Source of the DNA: Salvia splendens
Lineage: Eukaryota > Streptophyta > Magnoliopsida > Lamiales > Lamiaceae
Length of the DNA stretch: 64,000 nucleotides
Assembly (NCBI RefSeq): GCF_004379255.2
Contig: NC_056034.1
Span: forward strand, 34,909,262-34,973,261
Reading direction: 5' to 3'
Position 1 is the stretch's first letter. Each line of letters opens with the position of its first letter. The notes under the pieces were generated by a model that worked only from the letters and a program-made list of their open reading frames with translations, was not told the DNA's origin and did no database searches. A program made the position numbers and the translations under genes. This document shows positions 9,670-21,850 of this stretch, piece by piece.

Positions 9670-12433
9670 CCTCAAACTTGAATATTTGTTTGTCCTCAAA
9701 CAAAATAAGAAAGAAACATAAATAGACGCACGGATTGCATAAAGACTAGATGTCATAATTGCCTCAAATTCTGGAAAAGATAGATTAAACATGAATTAAC
9801 GCAATCAAATCAAGCAAAGTTTATTAGTGCACTTTCATTACTAACTCGGGGAACACCTTGAATTCAAGCTCTCACATGTGGCAAACTTACAAAGATGAGA
9901 AGTGTATTTATCTCTCACTCTCAAAGTGTATAAGGTTAATGTGTATAAGCACTCAAATCATGCATCGTGCAAAGTTTATCATAGGCTTGCTCAAAGTCTA
10001 ATCCCTCATGTACTAGATGTGATTAAGCATCAAAAGTCCGAAAGGTCTTTATTTTTTGTTGTGATATAGGCTATTTGGTAGGGGAGGAATATTTGGTTAA
10101 AAAGTGAATAAAAATATCCCAAGTAGAGTTAAAATGACTCCACTTTTCTAAACACCCAAGGCACTTCCAACACTTCTTTTTCTTTTTCATCTCACTTTCC
10201 AAACCTTTGATTTTTTCTTTCAACCTTTCTTTCTTTTTTTCTTTTTTTTCTTTTTTTCTTTTCTTTCTCATAAGCATCATTTTTAGATCAAGCACACATT
10301 TTGAATTTTTACTATTTCGCAACTTGCACTTTTCTATATTTAAGCACACTATTTTTTATAACTTTCCTCCTTATCTCCCCAATTCTTTTACAAAAGATAA
10401 TAAAAACTATACTAATCTAAGGAATTGTCCCCATTTATTTGGCTTCCAAAGAATAGGCTTAAAGGCTCAAAATTGGCTCCAAAGGGAAAGGTCGAAAATT
10501 TGGGAATAAAAGTAGCTAAGAAAAGATGGCCTAACATCCTCCTTCATCAACTTAAACACTATGTAAACTTAGGCAGACTAGGAGCAAGTTCTAGAAACAT
10601 ATACATGCATGCAAATAAATCACACAAGAAAGAAATTTGGCTCAAATCTCACAAGGTATAAGCATGATTCAAGCCGAACAAGCAATTCACTAATTATGCA
10701 CCTTTTTACCAAACCATCATATCAAAAAGTCAAGCCATACTTAATCAAAGATGAAAAGAATTAAATCATTGGCAATTCAGTCTAATGTGTCCCTATACAT
10801 GCATTGTTTCTAAATTTCTCCATGTTATGCTCATGACACAATTCACTTCTTTTTTTTTAAAACAAAAGAAAAACTTAAACTAAAACCCTAGAACAAAAAC
10901 CTAAACTCACGGTCCACCACTTCATCCCCCCAAACTTATTTACAATAAAGTGTAAAATAAGTTTGTAGAGTCGGTAGGGACGTGAGTAAACTACTAAAAA
11001 GAAAACATACCTTGAAATTTTTCGCGAAGTGGCTGGACGGGATGAAAATTTGAAAAATTCGAAAAATTGCCGCTGGAAAACTGTTATTGGGCAGCGGTCG
11101 CTGGGTGTCCACCAGCAGTCGCTGTGACAAATCAGAACATTTCCAGAAGGTGGCCAGCGGGCCGCTGCGCACTGTGCAGCGGTCGCTGACAAGAGTCCAG
11201 AACCTGCGAAAATTTTCAATCAACACAAAATGAAAATTAAACTCAAAAAGTTCATTATAAACTGGAAATAAATGGTTGGGTTGCCTCCCAACAAGTGCTT
11301 TTTTTCGTCTTTAGTTTGACGTTCTTTGAAGCTCATGAGTTATCCCCCATCATGGGAATTCCGTTGGGATGCCTTTGTACCTACAAATTCGCAATGTGAG
11401 CATAAGATGAAGAAAATTGTAGTAGGATATAACACATAATATTTGGCAATCCCCCAAACTTGAACCAAATCAAGGTGTAAAAATAATCACATGCAAGACC
11501 AAATTAATCTACCTTGATTCAACATTCATCCCCCCATCATGATCTCTATCCCCCAATAGTTTGCAAGAATTTTCAACAATAGAACATGATCATGCAAAAC
11601 AATATAAGCTCGAACATATACACAAGTCATGCAAGATAAAATAGTCTCACAATGCTATGAACTTGAACTATGCGTATCAACAATCAAGTCAAAGGGATAT
11701 TCAAATTTCATCCAAAACAGAAGATAATTCAAGCACACCCAACAAGAATTAATTCCAAAAAAATCCAACTCACTAATTCACCAACAAATTATCAAAAGTA
11801 TATCATCCCCCAATAAACTCCAATCTAAACTACCAAAATATATACCAACAACAAAGTCATCCAATATAAGAATTCAAGATCAAAGCTCAGAAATTACAAG
11901 AAGAACGTACCTTGCGTTGGTTGACAATTGAGCACAAGAACAATTTGGTAGAATCCAAAGAATTTACTTGAGTGATGTGAATTTGGAGTGTGGGTGTGTG
12001 AATAATGTGGAGAAGTATAATTTAAAGAGAGGGGGGAAGTGGATGCTAGGTTTAGAAAGAATGAAAGAAAGAAGAAGGAAACATACCTTATATAGAATGT
12101 CGCGTCTGACTCACCACACCGGTCCCTGACTATAGTCCAACGGACCGCTGAGGATGGTTTGTCCTCACTATTCCTCTTTCGCTGCTCCTTTTTTTTTTAA
12201 ATGAAAAAAAACTGAGCAGGGAAAATTTTTAAAATTTTTTTTGTAAGAAAAACGAAAAGAAAAATTAAAACCTAAAAAATTAAAGTAATATTGGAACACC
12301 TCCGTTGTTGCGCTCCTTGCTCTCTTCATGTACCTCAAAAAAAATCAAAAGAAAGAAAACTAAAATTAAATAATATTACACTCTAAATTAGTATTATCAA
12401 CCTTTCTACAATATCAGCTTAAAGCAAGAATAT
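9670..12433 (-). other. Non-coding interior of the Athila-like element
   Basis: The interior contains a pyrimidine-rich tract (about 10180-10275), the block AGACCTTTCGGACTTTTGAT (- strand, about 10030-10052) that recurs at 33482-33500 in the Gag-coding element, and the hairpin at 10932-10964. GCAGCGGTCGCTG-type motifs appear at about 11090-11190. The stretch GGGTTGCCTCCCAACAAGTGC (11279-11299) is a sequence I associate with Athila-type interiors. No intact coding frame is present. Confidence 0.65.
10932..10964 (-). other. 33-nt hairpin followed by a G run, conserved between two Athila-like elements
   Basis: On the - strand a 9-bp perfect stem AAACTTATT/AATAAGTTT encloses a 15-nt loop and is followed by GGGGGGATGAAGTGGTGGA. 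The same stem, total length and following sequence occur at 32591-32623 on the + strand. The loops differ while the stems are identical. Confidence 0.7.
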
Positions 12434-12451
12434 TCCCCGGCAACGGCGCCA
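12434..12451 (-). other. Primer-binding site of the Athila-like element
   Basis: The - strand reads TGGCGCCGTTGCCGGGGA just inside the 5' LTR, the same 18 bases as at 29624-29641. This is the typical Athila primer-binding site, usually assigned to tRNA-Asp. Confidence 0.85.
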
Positions 12452-12457
12452 AAAACT

Positions 12458-12850
12458 TGATGCACTTTTTATTAGCACTAAAAATATCTGCAAGTATACA
12501 GGGTAAATCTAGTATAGCTAAAGGTCAGTACTGTGATATCGAACACGGGGAATATAATTGCAACTGGCTATCATGTACTAAGCGTCATATACTATCTAGA
12601 GAAACAAGAGATTTGATTTTAAATAAATAAAGCAAGTAAATTAGGCAAATAGGGGAATTCCAAGAATAGTGGTTTCACAATTATGGTTATACAAATTCCA
12701 ATTACAACACCCTAGCACAGTTCATACTTCGATAGAACGAGTCACATAAATTTTTACCCATGCGGCACAAGCGTAGATTACTAACACTAGGAGCGTCAAT
12801 CCTAGATCCATAACTCCCAAAAGCTCCTAAGACCCTTATAAAGTCCTCAC
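12458..12850 (-). repeat. Truncated 5' LTR of the Athila-like element
   Basis: About 393 bp match the inner part of the LTR at 8189-8590 (for example the CTTCGATAGAACGAGTCACATA block). Homology then stops abruptly at about 12850, so roughly 1.1 kb of the LTR, including the start of U3, has been lost together with the flanking target duplication. Confidence 0.85.
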
Positions 12851-15430
12851 TTGCATTTGATTACATTTCATGAAGCACATTTCTTTGTATCCTCTCTAGC
12901 ATATTTAATTTTAACCGTTGATTGATAGTAAATTTTAAATATGTAGTCTCATTGTAATTTATATCGTGCAAACTATGCAATTCTACACAAATTAAATTGC
13001 TATAAATCCAAATTTTTTTATGAAAAAGAAATAAAAAAATCTCTTTATTCTTACCTCGCGTTAATCCTTACCTTCCCATACATATTACATAAATACAATT
13101 TCCATAATATACCAATGGACTCAAATAAGAGCAAAATTAAGCTCTTGAGTTATCCAATCGCAATGAACCTAATTAAACTGATTACCAAATATCTTGCACC
13201 TACCTGTCAATTATGTGACTTAATAGCTTGAATATCTAAAATGAGTGTAGAGACGATAAAATTAAATAGCAATTATTAGGGGTCTTCCCAAATGTAGATG
13301 GATCATATTTCAATTTATCAGATGCAGTACATAATGCCACAACGTTGTGCCCCAATTAATACACTCTATACTTTAGAACATCCACAATACAAATAAAACA
13401 CTTCCTAACTTTTTAGCCACATTTTTTTTCTGCACCATTCTACAACTCTCACAAAGTCTCATAATACTTTATGAAAGTTATTGTGTTTATTAGTATAAGT
13501 TCGAATTAAAAGTTTTACGGTATATATCATTTATAAACCCGGGTCACATATTAATATAATATGGCCAATCATGGTAGTATTAGTTTATTTAATTTGGTTA
13601 CAACTGAACCACTCTTAGACTGAGTCGATATTCATTTAATTGGTCATTAAATTACGGTATTTTAATTGGACCACTCAAAGTCCCATTTTTGAAAAAAATA
13701 GGTTCTGATAACTGATAGCTTCCACAGATGTTTGTTACTAATTTTTATATCTATCGATTCTTATTTATATATAGATACACTTTGATAAGTGGTAAGTCAC
13801 TTGAAAAAAGAATTAACTTTAATTTAAACAATAAATATTCGATCACGCTCATTACTCCATCAACTAGATTACCTTAGAAACAATGAAAATTGTGAAAATG
13901 GATGAGACGAGATTATGGAGTAACTTGTTTTTCATATTTCATCGTAATTTCGAAATAAGTTACTTGGGTCAAAACCACATTTTAGTCATTTGGGAAATTA
14001 ATGGTAATAATACTTATTGTGTTAGGCATGAAATATAAATAACGGGATTTAATAGCCACCAAACAATATCATAAATAAACTATCAATAATTTATAACAAT
14101 TGATTATCTATTTCGAAATTGCTTGCTTTAAATTCATTTGAGTTTTTATTTATTTTCAGTTTTGGTTATTTTTATTAGTTACAAAAGAAAAAGATAAAAG
14201 GAAAAGAAAAGACACGACACCTTTTTGTAATTAGTCATCTCACATACATTTCTAGAATTTACATTAATCGTTTGCGAAGAAATTATATTTTTTTAGTAGA
14301 AAATTCTGCCTGGTATACTTCCTGACCAAATAAGGAATATACACTTGGGCTTAGTAAATTGTATAAAAACCATATAATTATGCCATCTTGTCTTAACCAA
14401 AGTATGGTCAATGTGTCACCCAAAGTCCATTGATGATGGATAGACTTGTTATATTGGATTGGTTGATCCAGCCCGATCCAAACCCACCTCGGGCCCAACC
14501 CAACCTAGGCTGGATTGGATTTCTTTTTATATAGTACTGTTGTTAACGCCCGTGATATGCATGAGACATAAGATTTTCATTAAGATTTTCAAATAATGAA
14601 GATAAATTCTAAGGTAAGTAGATTAAAAAAGGATAAAGAGTCTATAATGATGTTTATAGTTAATAATATGTGTTAATTACAATAAGCATTCATAATACTC
14701 TAAATAATTTAAAAAACTATAACCAATAACAAAAGGAGAAATGTACTTCTCTCAACCCACTCTAAATGAAAAAAATAACCCACTATAAATAAAACATTTC
14801 ATATTCATAAAAATCTTACAATTTTAATTTCTGATATTAGTGGAGTAAAATAAAATAAAATAAAACAAATGACAAAGAGGAGATGTGCGACTAAGGATCA
14901 AAGAGTATGATACGTACAAATAAAGAAATATGTGCAACTAAGGATTGCATAGGAAAAAAACATATAATTGAATAAATAAATAGTTGAACAGTTTCTATCA
15001 ACAAAACATAGATATTTGTAAATAGGAATAAAAAGTAGAAAAATAACAACAAACAAATATTTCACAAATTTTGAAAATTTTCTTTATAAACAATATTATG
15101 CCAGCTAACTCTTCCTTCTAAAATTTCGGGTCACTAAAAAATATGAAAATCTTAAGTGAGATAGAAGGAGCAATTGAAATAAGTTCGAAAGGCCAAAAGG
15201 ATTAATTAACAAACTGCATTACAAATCTAATTAAAAAACAGAAATGTCAAGCTCTCTTTTGAGCCACAACCAAATTGCATTATATTATATCGATTTCTTA
15301 CTTTCGTAATCAAGAAAACTGCACCAATTCACATATTTCTATCCAGTAATGGATCAAATTTGGATAGAGCTCCAAATTCTTCCTTATTTCTTCTTCATAT
15401 CTATGAAAACTTCCGCCACAATTCTTAAAC
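12851..15430. other. AT-rich intergenic DNA
   Basis: No gene or complete element was recognised over about 2.6 kb. GATCCAGCCCGATCC and CAACCTAGGCTGGATTGG near 14466-14520 form an imperfect inverted pair that may be a hAT-like remnant. Confidence 0.55.
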
Positions 15431-15466
15431 AATAAAAATAAAAATAAAAATAAAAATAAAAATAAC
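15431..15466. repeat. Hexanucleotide microsatellite (AATAAA)6
   Basis: Six consecutive AATAAA units. Confidence 0.9.
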
Positions 15467-15659
15467 ACGACAACGTCAAAGTAGAGAAAAATGACTAAAT
15501 ACTCTCACAAAATAAATGAAAGCAACGACGTATTTTATAGATCCCCATTTTAATTCAAAATATTATAAAGAGTTGTGTTTCCAATTCCAGATGAAAGACA
15601 TAATAAGATAGGAGAGATAAAACGCTCTAGCAAATGTAAATAAGTAGTAAAGTAGTACT

Positions 15660-15850
15660 TACTCCGTTCTAAGAAAGATGACCTCTTCTTATGAGATTTT
15701 ATGTAATTTTATTTTTTATGTTAAATAAAGAGAGTAAAGTAAGAGATGGAGAATAAAGTAGAGATAAATGTGTTTCGATTTTTGGTAATTGGTTATCTTG
15801 GTTGGAACAAATCGAAAAGGAAAGTAAATCATCTTTAATAGGAGAAACTA
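15660..15850. mobile_element. Degenerate Stowaway-like MITE
   Basis: TACTCCGTTCTAAGAAAGATGAC-like left end paired with ATCATCTTTAATAGGAGAA at about 15828-15846 as a diverged inverted right end. The interior is non-coding. Confidence 0.5.
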
Positions 15851-15927
15851 TTAAAAAATGCTGACATTGAGCCAAATGAATTTGCATTAAATAATAGTAG
15901 TACTCCTCTGAATTTTAATTATCAGTC

Positions 15928-17036
15928 GAGTAAGGTTAAAATTGGTCCTAAACATATGATTATTTTACGATTTTGGTCATAGACATTACGTTTTGAATTA
16001 TCTTGTCCCACACATTTCAACTCAGGCCAGACTCAGTCCAAAATGGACGGAGCCGTTAAATAGTAACAGTCAAAATATGTTAACCTGATTTTGATCGAAA
16101 TTAAACTCTTAATTTTAATTATTAGCACCCTTAATTTTTATTAGCAACTAATTAATTTAAAATACTAAATAAATAAATTATAAAAATAAATGAATTAAAA
16201 CACATAAACTGCAAAGAGAATACAACACTACACTTAAACATTTCAGAATCAAAAAATGAATCGTATATCTCACACTCCCCCTCTCACTTCGACGAAACCC
16301 TAGTTCTTCTCAACGGCGATCGGGCCATAGTAAGCAGGTTGAATGTCTATCTTCTGGTTTGCTCCCAGTCGACGAAATGATTCACTAGGATTTAAAATGC
16401 TGAAACACACTCCCATCCGTCAGAAAACAAAAACAAGGAATCACATCGATGCAAATTAAATATGAACTCCAAATCTGAAATCAATTTTGGCTGGAGATCG
16501 ATGAAGGAATACTAGCGATCAAGCATCAATGAATCAATGAATCGGTAAAATCTAACCTCAAAATCGGAAGAGAAATATTAACGTTATGATCCATTAAAGC
16601 ATTGCGATTGTTGTGACGGATTTGGCTTATTGTGTTACTTAACTCGTATATATAATATGGGAAGGAGAGAGGAGAGGAGCCAGCTTACTGTGTTACTTGC
16701 CCAATCATTTGGAAGCAATTTGTTACAAAATTCAACTATGGCGTCGCCGTCGCCGGAGGGATAGGAGCAGGGATGGTGGCGGTGGTGAAGGAGAATAAGA
16801 AAGAGAGAAGATTCTTTGTCTTTAGTTTTTAAAAATAATAATATTTTATTTAAAAAATTATAGTTAAAATGCTTAAATGAGTCAAAATCGGCTAAACAGT
16901 CGTTGACCGTTTGTTTTTCACGGCTCCATCCATTTTGGACTGAGTCTGACCCGAGTTGAAATATGTACGATCAAATAATTCAAAAATAATGTATAAGACC
17001 AAAATTATAAAATGAGACCAATTTTGACATTTACTC
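15928..17036. mobile_element. MULE element with long inverted repeats and a gene-like interior (Pack-MULE candidate)
   Basis: Terminal inverted repeats of about 170 bp: left GAGTAAGGTTAAAATTGGTC, right in reverse GAGTAAATGTCAAAATTGGTC, both continuing through TCAGTCCAAAATGGA. The flanks TTATCAGTC (15919-15927) and TTGTCACTC (17037-17045) match at 7 of 9 positions, consistent with the 9-bp MULE target duplication. The interior (about 16200-16810) is less AT-rich than its surroundings and contains ACGAAACCCTAG and ATGGCGTCGCCGTCGCCGG, which look like 5' untranslated and start-codon regions of plant genes. No transposase and no identifiable protein was found. Confidence 0.7.
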
Positions 17037-17045
17037 TTGTCACTC

Positions 17046-17842
17046 CAGTCCATGAAAAACTCTAATTTAGACGTAAATATTGTTTTCTCTCTGCAGGCCG
17101 CATTCATCTTCTTCCCCATATGTTTTTCGTTTCTTTCTCTGCATCTCAAATCTTTTTGGCCAAGTTGTTCAACCGTATTGTCCATAGGTCTCCTTGCCCC
17201 TTTTCATATATACAGAAGCACGAAGGATCCAACTGCAATTTTCAGAAACTTCATAAATAGATTTTGCAGTAGCTAGTAGTGTATTACGCCGAAAAAGGGA
17301 CAATTTGGGATGGGATATGGAGTATGGTTGGATCTCAATTATACTCCAAATATGGATTATGCAGTATGGTTCAATTATATAAGTAATATTTTCTCGCTGA
17401 ACTTAATCATCTTCTACTATTCTTTTCTCCTCGGGGAGATAATTATTCATCTAGTTTGTGTATCTTCTGCAACAAAGTTATAATATCTCCCGCGCGTGTA
17501 GAGGGAAAATGGTGTGAGAGGATCTCAATGAGGAGAGTAATGGTGGACGCCATCCGACCGACCTCTCCGGGCAAGAAATCCATCTTCTTCTTCCTTTACC
17601 CGATGCTGCCACCGCCTCCTGCCATCTTTCAGCCGGCCGTTCCAGATAAGAAAGAGTAACATTTTAATTTTTTTCAGATAATAAACTGAGAAAAAATGAA
17701 GAACAAAACTGAAGCATTGGACACAAATTAGAGAGAGACTATTTGTAGTCATACCAAAAGAATGGTGTTAAATCATTCAATGATATTTGTATTTATAGAG
17801 TTCCAAAACTTCCGTGAAAGCTAGTAATTTCTTCACACTGGG
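17046..17842. other. Unassigned intergenic DNA with two weak open frames
   Basis: Frames at 17037-17276 and 17456-17659 (+) have a pyrimidine-rich, splice-acceptor-like context but no protein family I recognise and no partner exons. The stretch ATGGTGGACGCCATCC with a proline-rich tail (17541-17659) could be a gene fragment. Confidence 0.4.
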
Positions 17843-17850
17843 TATGCTGC

Positions 17851-18007
17851 GGGAATTGATCCCCCACACCACGAAGTGTTGTGCTCTCACAGTCCAATTT
17901 TTTATTAATAAAATAAAATATTAAAATATTAATTAAAATTTTCTTTAAATTGTGATATGAGAGCACAACACTCCCTATTGTGGTGGGAGCATAACAGGGC
18001 ATCCATC
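17851..18007. mobile_element. Small hAT-like MITE interrupted by the copia element (resumes 36132-36135)
   Basis: Inverted arms GAAGTGTTGTGCTCTCA (17874-17890) and TGAGAGCACAACACTCC (17958-17974) flank an AT-rich centre. TATGCTGC lies immediately left at 17843-17850 and again at 36136-36143, beyond the copia element, matching an 8-bp target duplication for a MITE that was later split. The ends beyond the arms are imperfect inverted repeats. Confidence 0.55.
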
Positions 18008-19538
18008 TGTTGGGGTTTGGAGCCCCTTGCACAGCGGAAGACTTGTACAAACAAATAAATCATACGTAGGATCTATTTGACTGATTACGGGATTAATCAA
18101 TTCACATGTTAACACAGAATTGCATACTAGAACGCAAATAATTCATGCTCATAGAATATAAACCCTAAACATGAATTCTACGGTTTAGAGTTACCGATTT
18201 GATTCTCCAAAGAATCGTCGATTGCTCGCGCCTTCTCCACGATGATCTTCAATACTAGACCACGGATCTTCTGACTGGTGTCCCGAACTCGTATTCCGAC
18301 ATCAGGGTGGGCTGATCTTATCGAAACACTAGGACTCGAATAAAGAAGACACAAATTCCTCACGGAGGAGGGGAGAGAAAATTTCGAGCTCCTCTCAAAA
18401 TAGAGGAGGACGAAATTTTTCATTATGAAATAAAAAAAAATGTTTTCTGTCTCCTTTATTCTCCAATTTATAATAGTTCATATTGGGCCCAAACATGGAT
18501 CTATGGAAGGTTTTGGATATGGGCTCCCCCAATTAGCTTTTTACTAATTAAATTAAACCCACAATTTAATACAAGCTTATATTGGAATATTACGAGCAGC
18601 CACTACAGAAGTAATATTGAACTCCCCATCCAAATCCGAAATTACAAGTAATCCGGGTTTCCATTTTGTTTATTATTTATTTCCCGCGCTTAAGATACAA
18701 ATGTCCATTAATTAATTAAAGTCTGCTATGGACTTAATTAATTAACATCTTATTAATTCCAAGAGTGGACTTAGCAAGAAACACTTATTTATTATTCATG
18801 GAATAATTAAATTCCAACTGGTCAGTTTCCGAATAATAAAACCTTGTTCAAGCTCCTCTTGAGGACATTATCAAACGAGATTCACCTCGCGCACGATTCA
18901 ACATAATAGCAATCCTAGCACCGCTAGATAATGATCACCACTACCCAATATACCTGGATCGTTGGGTGACGAAAAACCCGCACCTTTGGTAAGTCAAAGT
19001 AGTAGATACTCAATATCGTATGCTCAATGCTAACGTATGTAGATTAAGAAATATATATTTATCAAGACATCGTCTTTCAGTAGATAGCATAAAGACTCTT
19101 CTTGCTGTTAGATCCATTCAGTGCTATACCACACCAACGTCATCTTATTTCAATAAGGCTTAGAAATAATCGGACTGACATTGCAACCTTTCACGATAGG
19201 TAGTCAAAGCCTATCTAGGTTGTGAAATTCTTCTTTTTCTTTTGCAAAGCATTGCATAGAACCGACTGTAGTTACCTTAAAGTGGACGACGCCCACAACC
19301 AGTCTACTAAGCAAAAGACTTAGGCTTTGTTTACTTCTTATGCATTTAAATGTTTATAAAACATCTTATAAACACACAAGCAAACACAATGTAATAATAT
19401 ACTGATTCTATTCGTGCGAAATGCTCGAATAATACTGAATCAGGTCAAAAGTGGATTGTAGAGTTTTTCCGTACACAAGCAAGATTCTATTCGTGCGAAC
19501 TCTCTCGAAACATGCTTTTCAGTATACTAAACCTAACA
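18008..19538 (-). repeat. 3' LTR of the copia element, 1531 bp
   Basis: Begins TGTTGGGG and ends CCTAACA on the + strand. It matches 27884-28158 plus 35047-36126 almost base for base. It is intact, including the segment (18283-18444) that is deleted from the other LTR. Confidence 0.9.
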
Positions 19539-19556
19539 ATCTCCCACTTATACTCA
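19539..19556 (-). other. Polypurine tract of the copia element
   Basis: The - strand reads GTATAAGTGGGAGAT directly before the TGTTAGG start of the 3' LTR, the standard plus-strand primer arrangement of plant copia elements. Confidence 0.85.
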
Positions 19557-20950
19557 AAACATGCTTTCGAGTATACCGACTGCCAAAAACTCTCCCACTT
19601 ATACGCAAAGCAGGTCTTGGAGCTAGATATATCGAACTACCATTCATTTCACATCATGTTTGAAACATGTTGCCACAAAGGCAATTTCTGTGAAAACTCT
19701 GCTTGGTTGTTCTCTGATAATATCTTTTGCACCACTATGTCTTTGCTGCGTACTTGATCTTTAATTAATTTCATCTCTCTATGTGATTGCTTAGCTTATG
19801 ATCTCGTGTTCCTCTTGAGTTAGCCTTTGCTAGTGTAAAATACGCATAGGCATACTCAAACTTACGATCAAAGCTACTAGGAGTATACTCCTAATGTAAG
19901 CACATATAATGAGGATGACTTACTCGATCACTGATTAGTCATAAGACTAAGTCAGTGTAACCTCAAGGACATTACATGAATGACTGAACTAGAATATAGC
20001 AATTAGTCTTTCTCAAGTACTATGGTATATCCATTACCTCAATCAAAGTCCTTCTCCATGGTTAATATGATATATACTTGCTATGCAAAAGCATAACTAA
20101 TATCACACATAGTACACATCATAGCATACATGAGACATCTATCTCCAAAACTAGTCTCATAATTCTTGTTCTCACTAAGCGTCAAACGGCACTTGACTAG
20201 AGACAAGACAATTCCATCTTGAAAGGTAAAAACCTTTGCATGAAATTTCCAATGCTAAAATGTCCCAAGCAATGTATAGATATAGGATTCCTAAGAGAAT
20301 CTCAACATTCTTTCTAGCAATCTTAAAGACTTAGATGCTTAGAATGTAATTAGTTTCTCTTAAATCCTTTATCTTAAACTGGGTAGACAACCAGTTTCCT
20401 ACGCCAGATGCCAATCTTAGTTGTTTGCAACTTTTGTAGATTTCATCATCGTAGAGTACCAATAATACTATATTTAATGTACTTTCAACTTCCTTGCGCT
20501 TACAACACACTTAAGGGCACATGTCAAATTCCAAACATTCGACAATCTAGCTAAAACACATACTCTGATTTAGATGCATGTCTAAGACCACAAAGGTCTT
20601 CATAAGCTTCCAATCATGTGTTTCTTGCCCTCTATTACATACCTATTAGGATGTTCCATGTAGATGATTTCTTCAAAACTTCTATTAATAGAAAGCTGTC
20701 TTGACAATCATGATACATACATTCTAATTATGTAAGTGCTGATAGACAGAAGGATCGAACAAATCTTGGCACGACGACAGCGAGAAGATGATATTTCTCT
20801 TTGGGCATAGCCCATTGTCATCGTCTAGCCATTTGATATCCACATTTACACTTGCAATTATACTAGCTCCCACTGACTGACACAGCCTGTAGGTAGTATT
20901 GCAAGTCTTGTAAAACACGTTGTCTATCTAAGATAGTAGTTTGGAATCTA
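19557..20950 (-). pseudogene. Decayed copia reverse transcriptase / RNase H remnant
   Basis: No open frame survives, but short pieces in shifting - strand frames match conserved copia pol text. In order toward lower coordinates they are: EEIIYMEHP near 20640-20675 (family motif IYMxQPEGF); KLMK and GLRHASKS near 20565-20625 (family KLxKSLYGLxQASRSW); FLPFK near 20215-20235; a CML/CVLC-like patch near 20105-20135 (the YAMLCTRPD region); and GYTD near 19950-19965 (start of the RNase H-proximal block). This order is right for RT to RNase H on the - strand. Stops and frameshifts interrupt every segment, so no enzyme can be made. Confidence 0.7.
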
Positions 20951-21845
20951 TCACCTTTTCAAGGATGAATATCCAAATGAACCAATTCTACATTGTAGTT
21001 AAAGGGATTATGTTCAAGTTAATCTAAGACCGAGTCTTGCGACACTCTTAGACCCATGAACTTGTTATGTTTCTAGGAACACTCCCATTACGACATGGTT
21101 TTAACAATCTTAGGTGTTGAAGTTGATTTTATTAGTACATAAGCTTCTAATGGTATTAGTCCTTGGTAACATGGAAAATTCGATATCTCTCTCTGTCCTG
21201 AGAGTTATCACGCTGTTAGGCTTTTAGTTCATTTCTTGATCTTCATACAAGAATTATATCTTTGAAGATTACAGAACTTATAATCTTACATCATTTGGGA
21301 CAACCTTAAAACATACCTCAGTACTCAACTCCAATTACTTGGATACCTTTCCAACATGCGTTGGAACAACATTACACCTTGAGATGTGCTAGACTAGAGT
21401 CGCTCTAGTCCACAACTCGTGTTTTGTAGAAGGTATTGATGTTGGTAGTTTCTTTAAGTTGTATCTCGTTGTATCGAACGTTTATCCCATTAATGATAAG
21501 ATTTTCATGAGTACAACTCATCACTTGATCAAACTTGTCTTAGAAAGACTTTGATTCCTTCTTACATAACTATCCCATTCTATGAAAGAATGCTTGGATT
21601 CGTTAATGGAGATTAGACTTCCTCTACTGATCATAACTCTTTGCTCGTCTCCTAATTGGTGTAAACCATTGAGACTTGCTAGTCTTTCTACGTTGCACTT
21701 CTATAAATATTATGAATCAAATGATTCTAACTCATAGTGCATCGAAAAGACATTCTCGACTTTCAAGCTATTTAACAAATTGTTAAAATCTTGATAGTCT
21801 AGATCAGTTTGAACAATAACTAAGTATTTTCTTAGCCTTAAGACT
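20951..21845 (-). other. Copia interior upstream of the RT remnant, no readable domain
   Basis: By position this should hold RT/integrase sequence on the - strand, but I could not recognise an integrase HHCC or DDE motif. It is heavily mutated. Confidence 0.5.
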
Positions 21846-21850
21846 AAGAG

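Larger units (their letters stand above)
8189..12850 (-). mobile_element. Non-coding Athila-like Ty3/gypsy element (large retrotransposon derivative)
   Basis: Read on the - strand: a truncated 5' LTR (12850-12458), a primer-binding site TGGCGCCGTTGCCGGGGA (12451-12434) of the type used by Athila elements, about 2.77 kb of non-coding interior and a full 3' LTR (about 9669-8189). The LTR inner edges match each other (TGATGCACTTTTTATTAGCA at 8189 and 12458). No Gag, protease, reverse transcriptase or integrase frame exists, so it depended on enzymes supplied in trans. The interior shares conserved blocks with the Gag-coding element at 28159. Confidence 0.8.

Noticed and set aside
12851..13900. 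Continuation of the truncated Athila-like LTR or of the hAT fragment begun at 8165
   Set aside because: No sequence matching the missing LTR part (8590-9669) or a hAT right end was found; treated as lost.
17456..17659. 67-aa frame with a proline-rich tail
   Set aside because: No family recognised, no exon partners and no clear promoter; kept only as a remark in the intergenic entry.
20724..20918. 64-aa - strand frame in the copia interior
   Set aside because: It is a short chance gap between stops in decayed pol and does not align with copia motifs in one frame.
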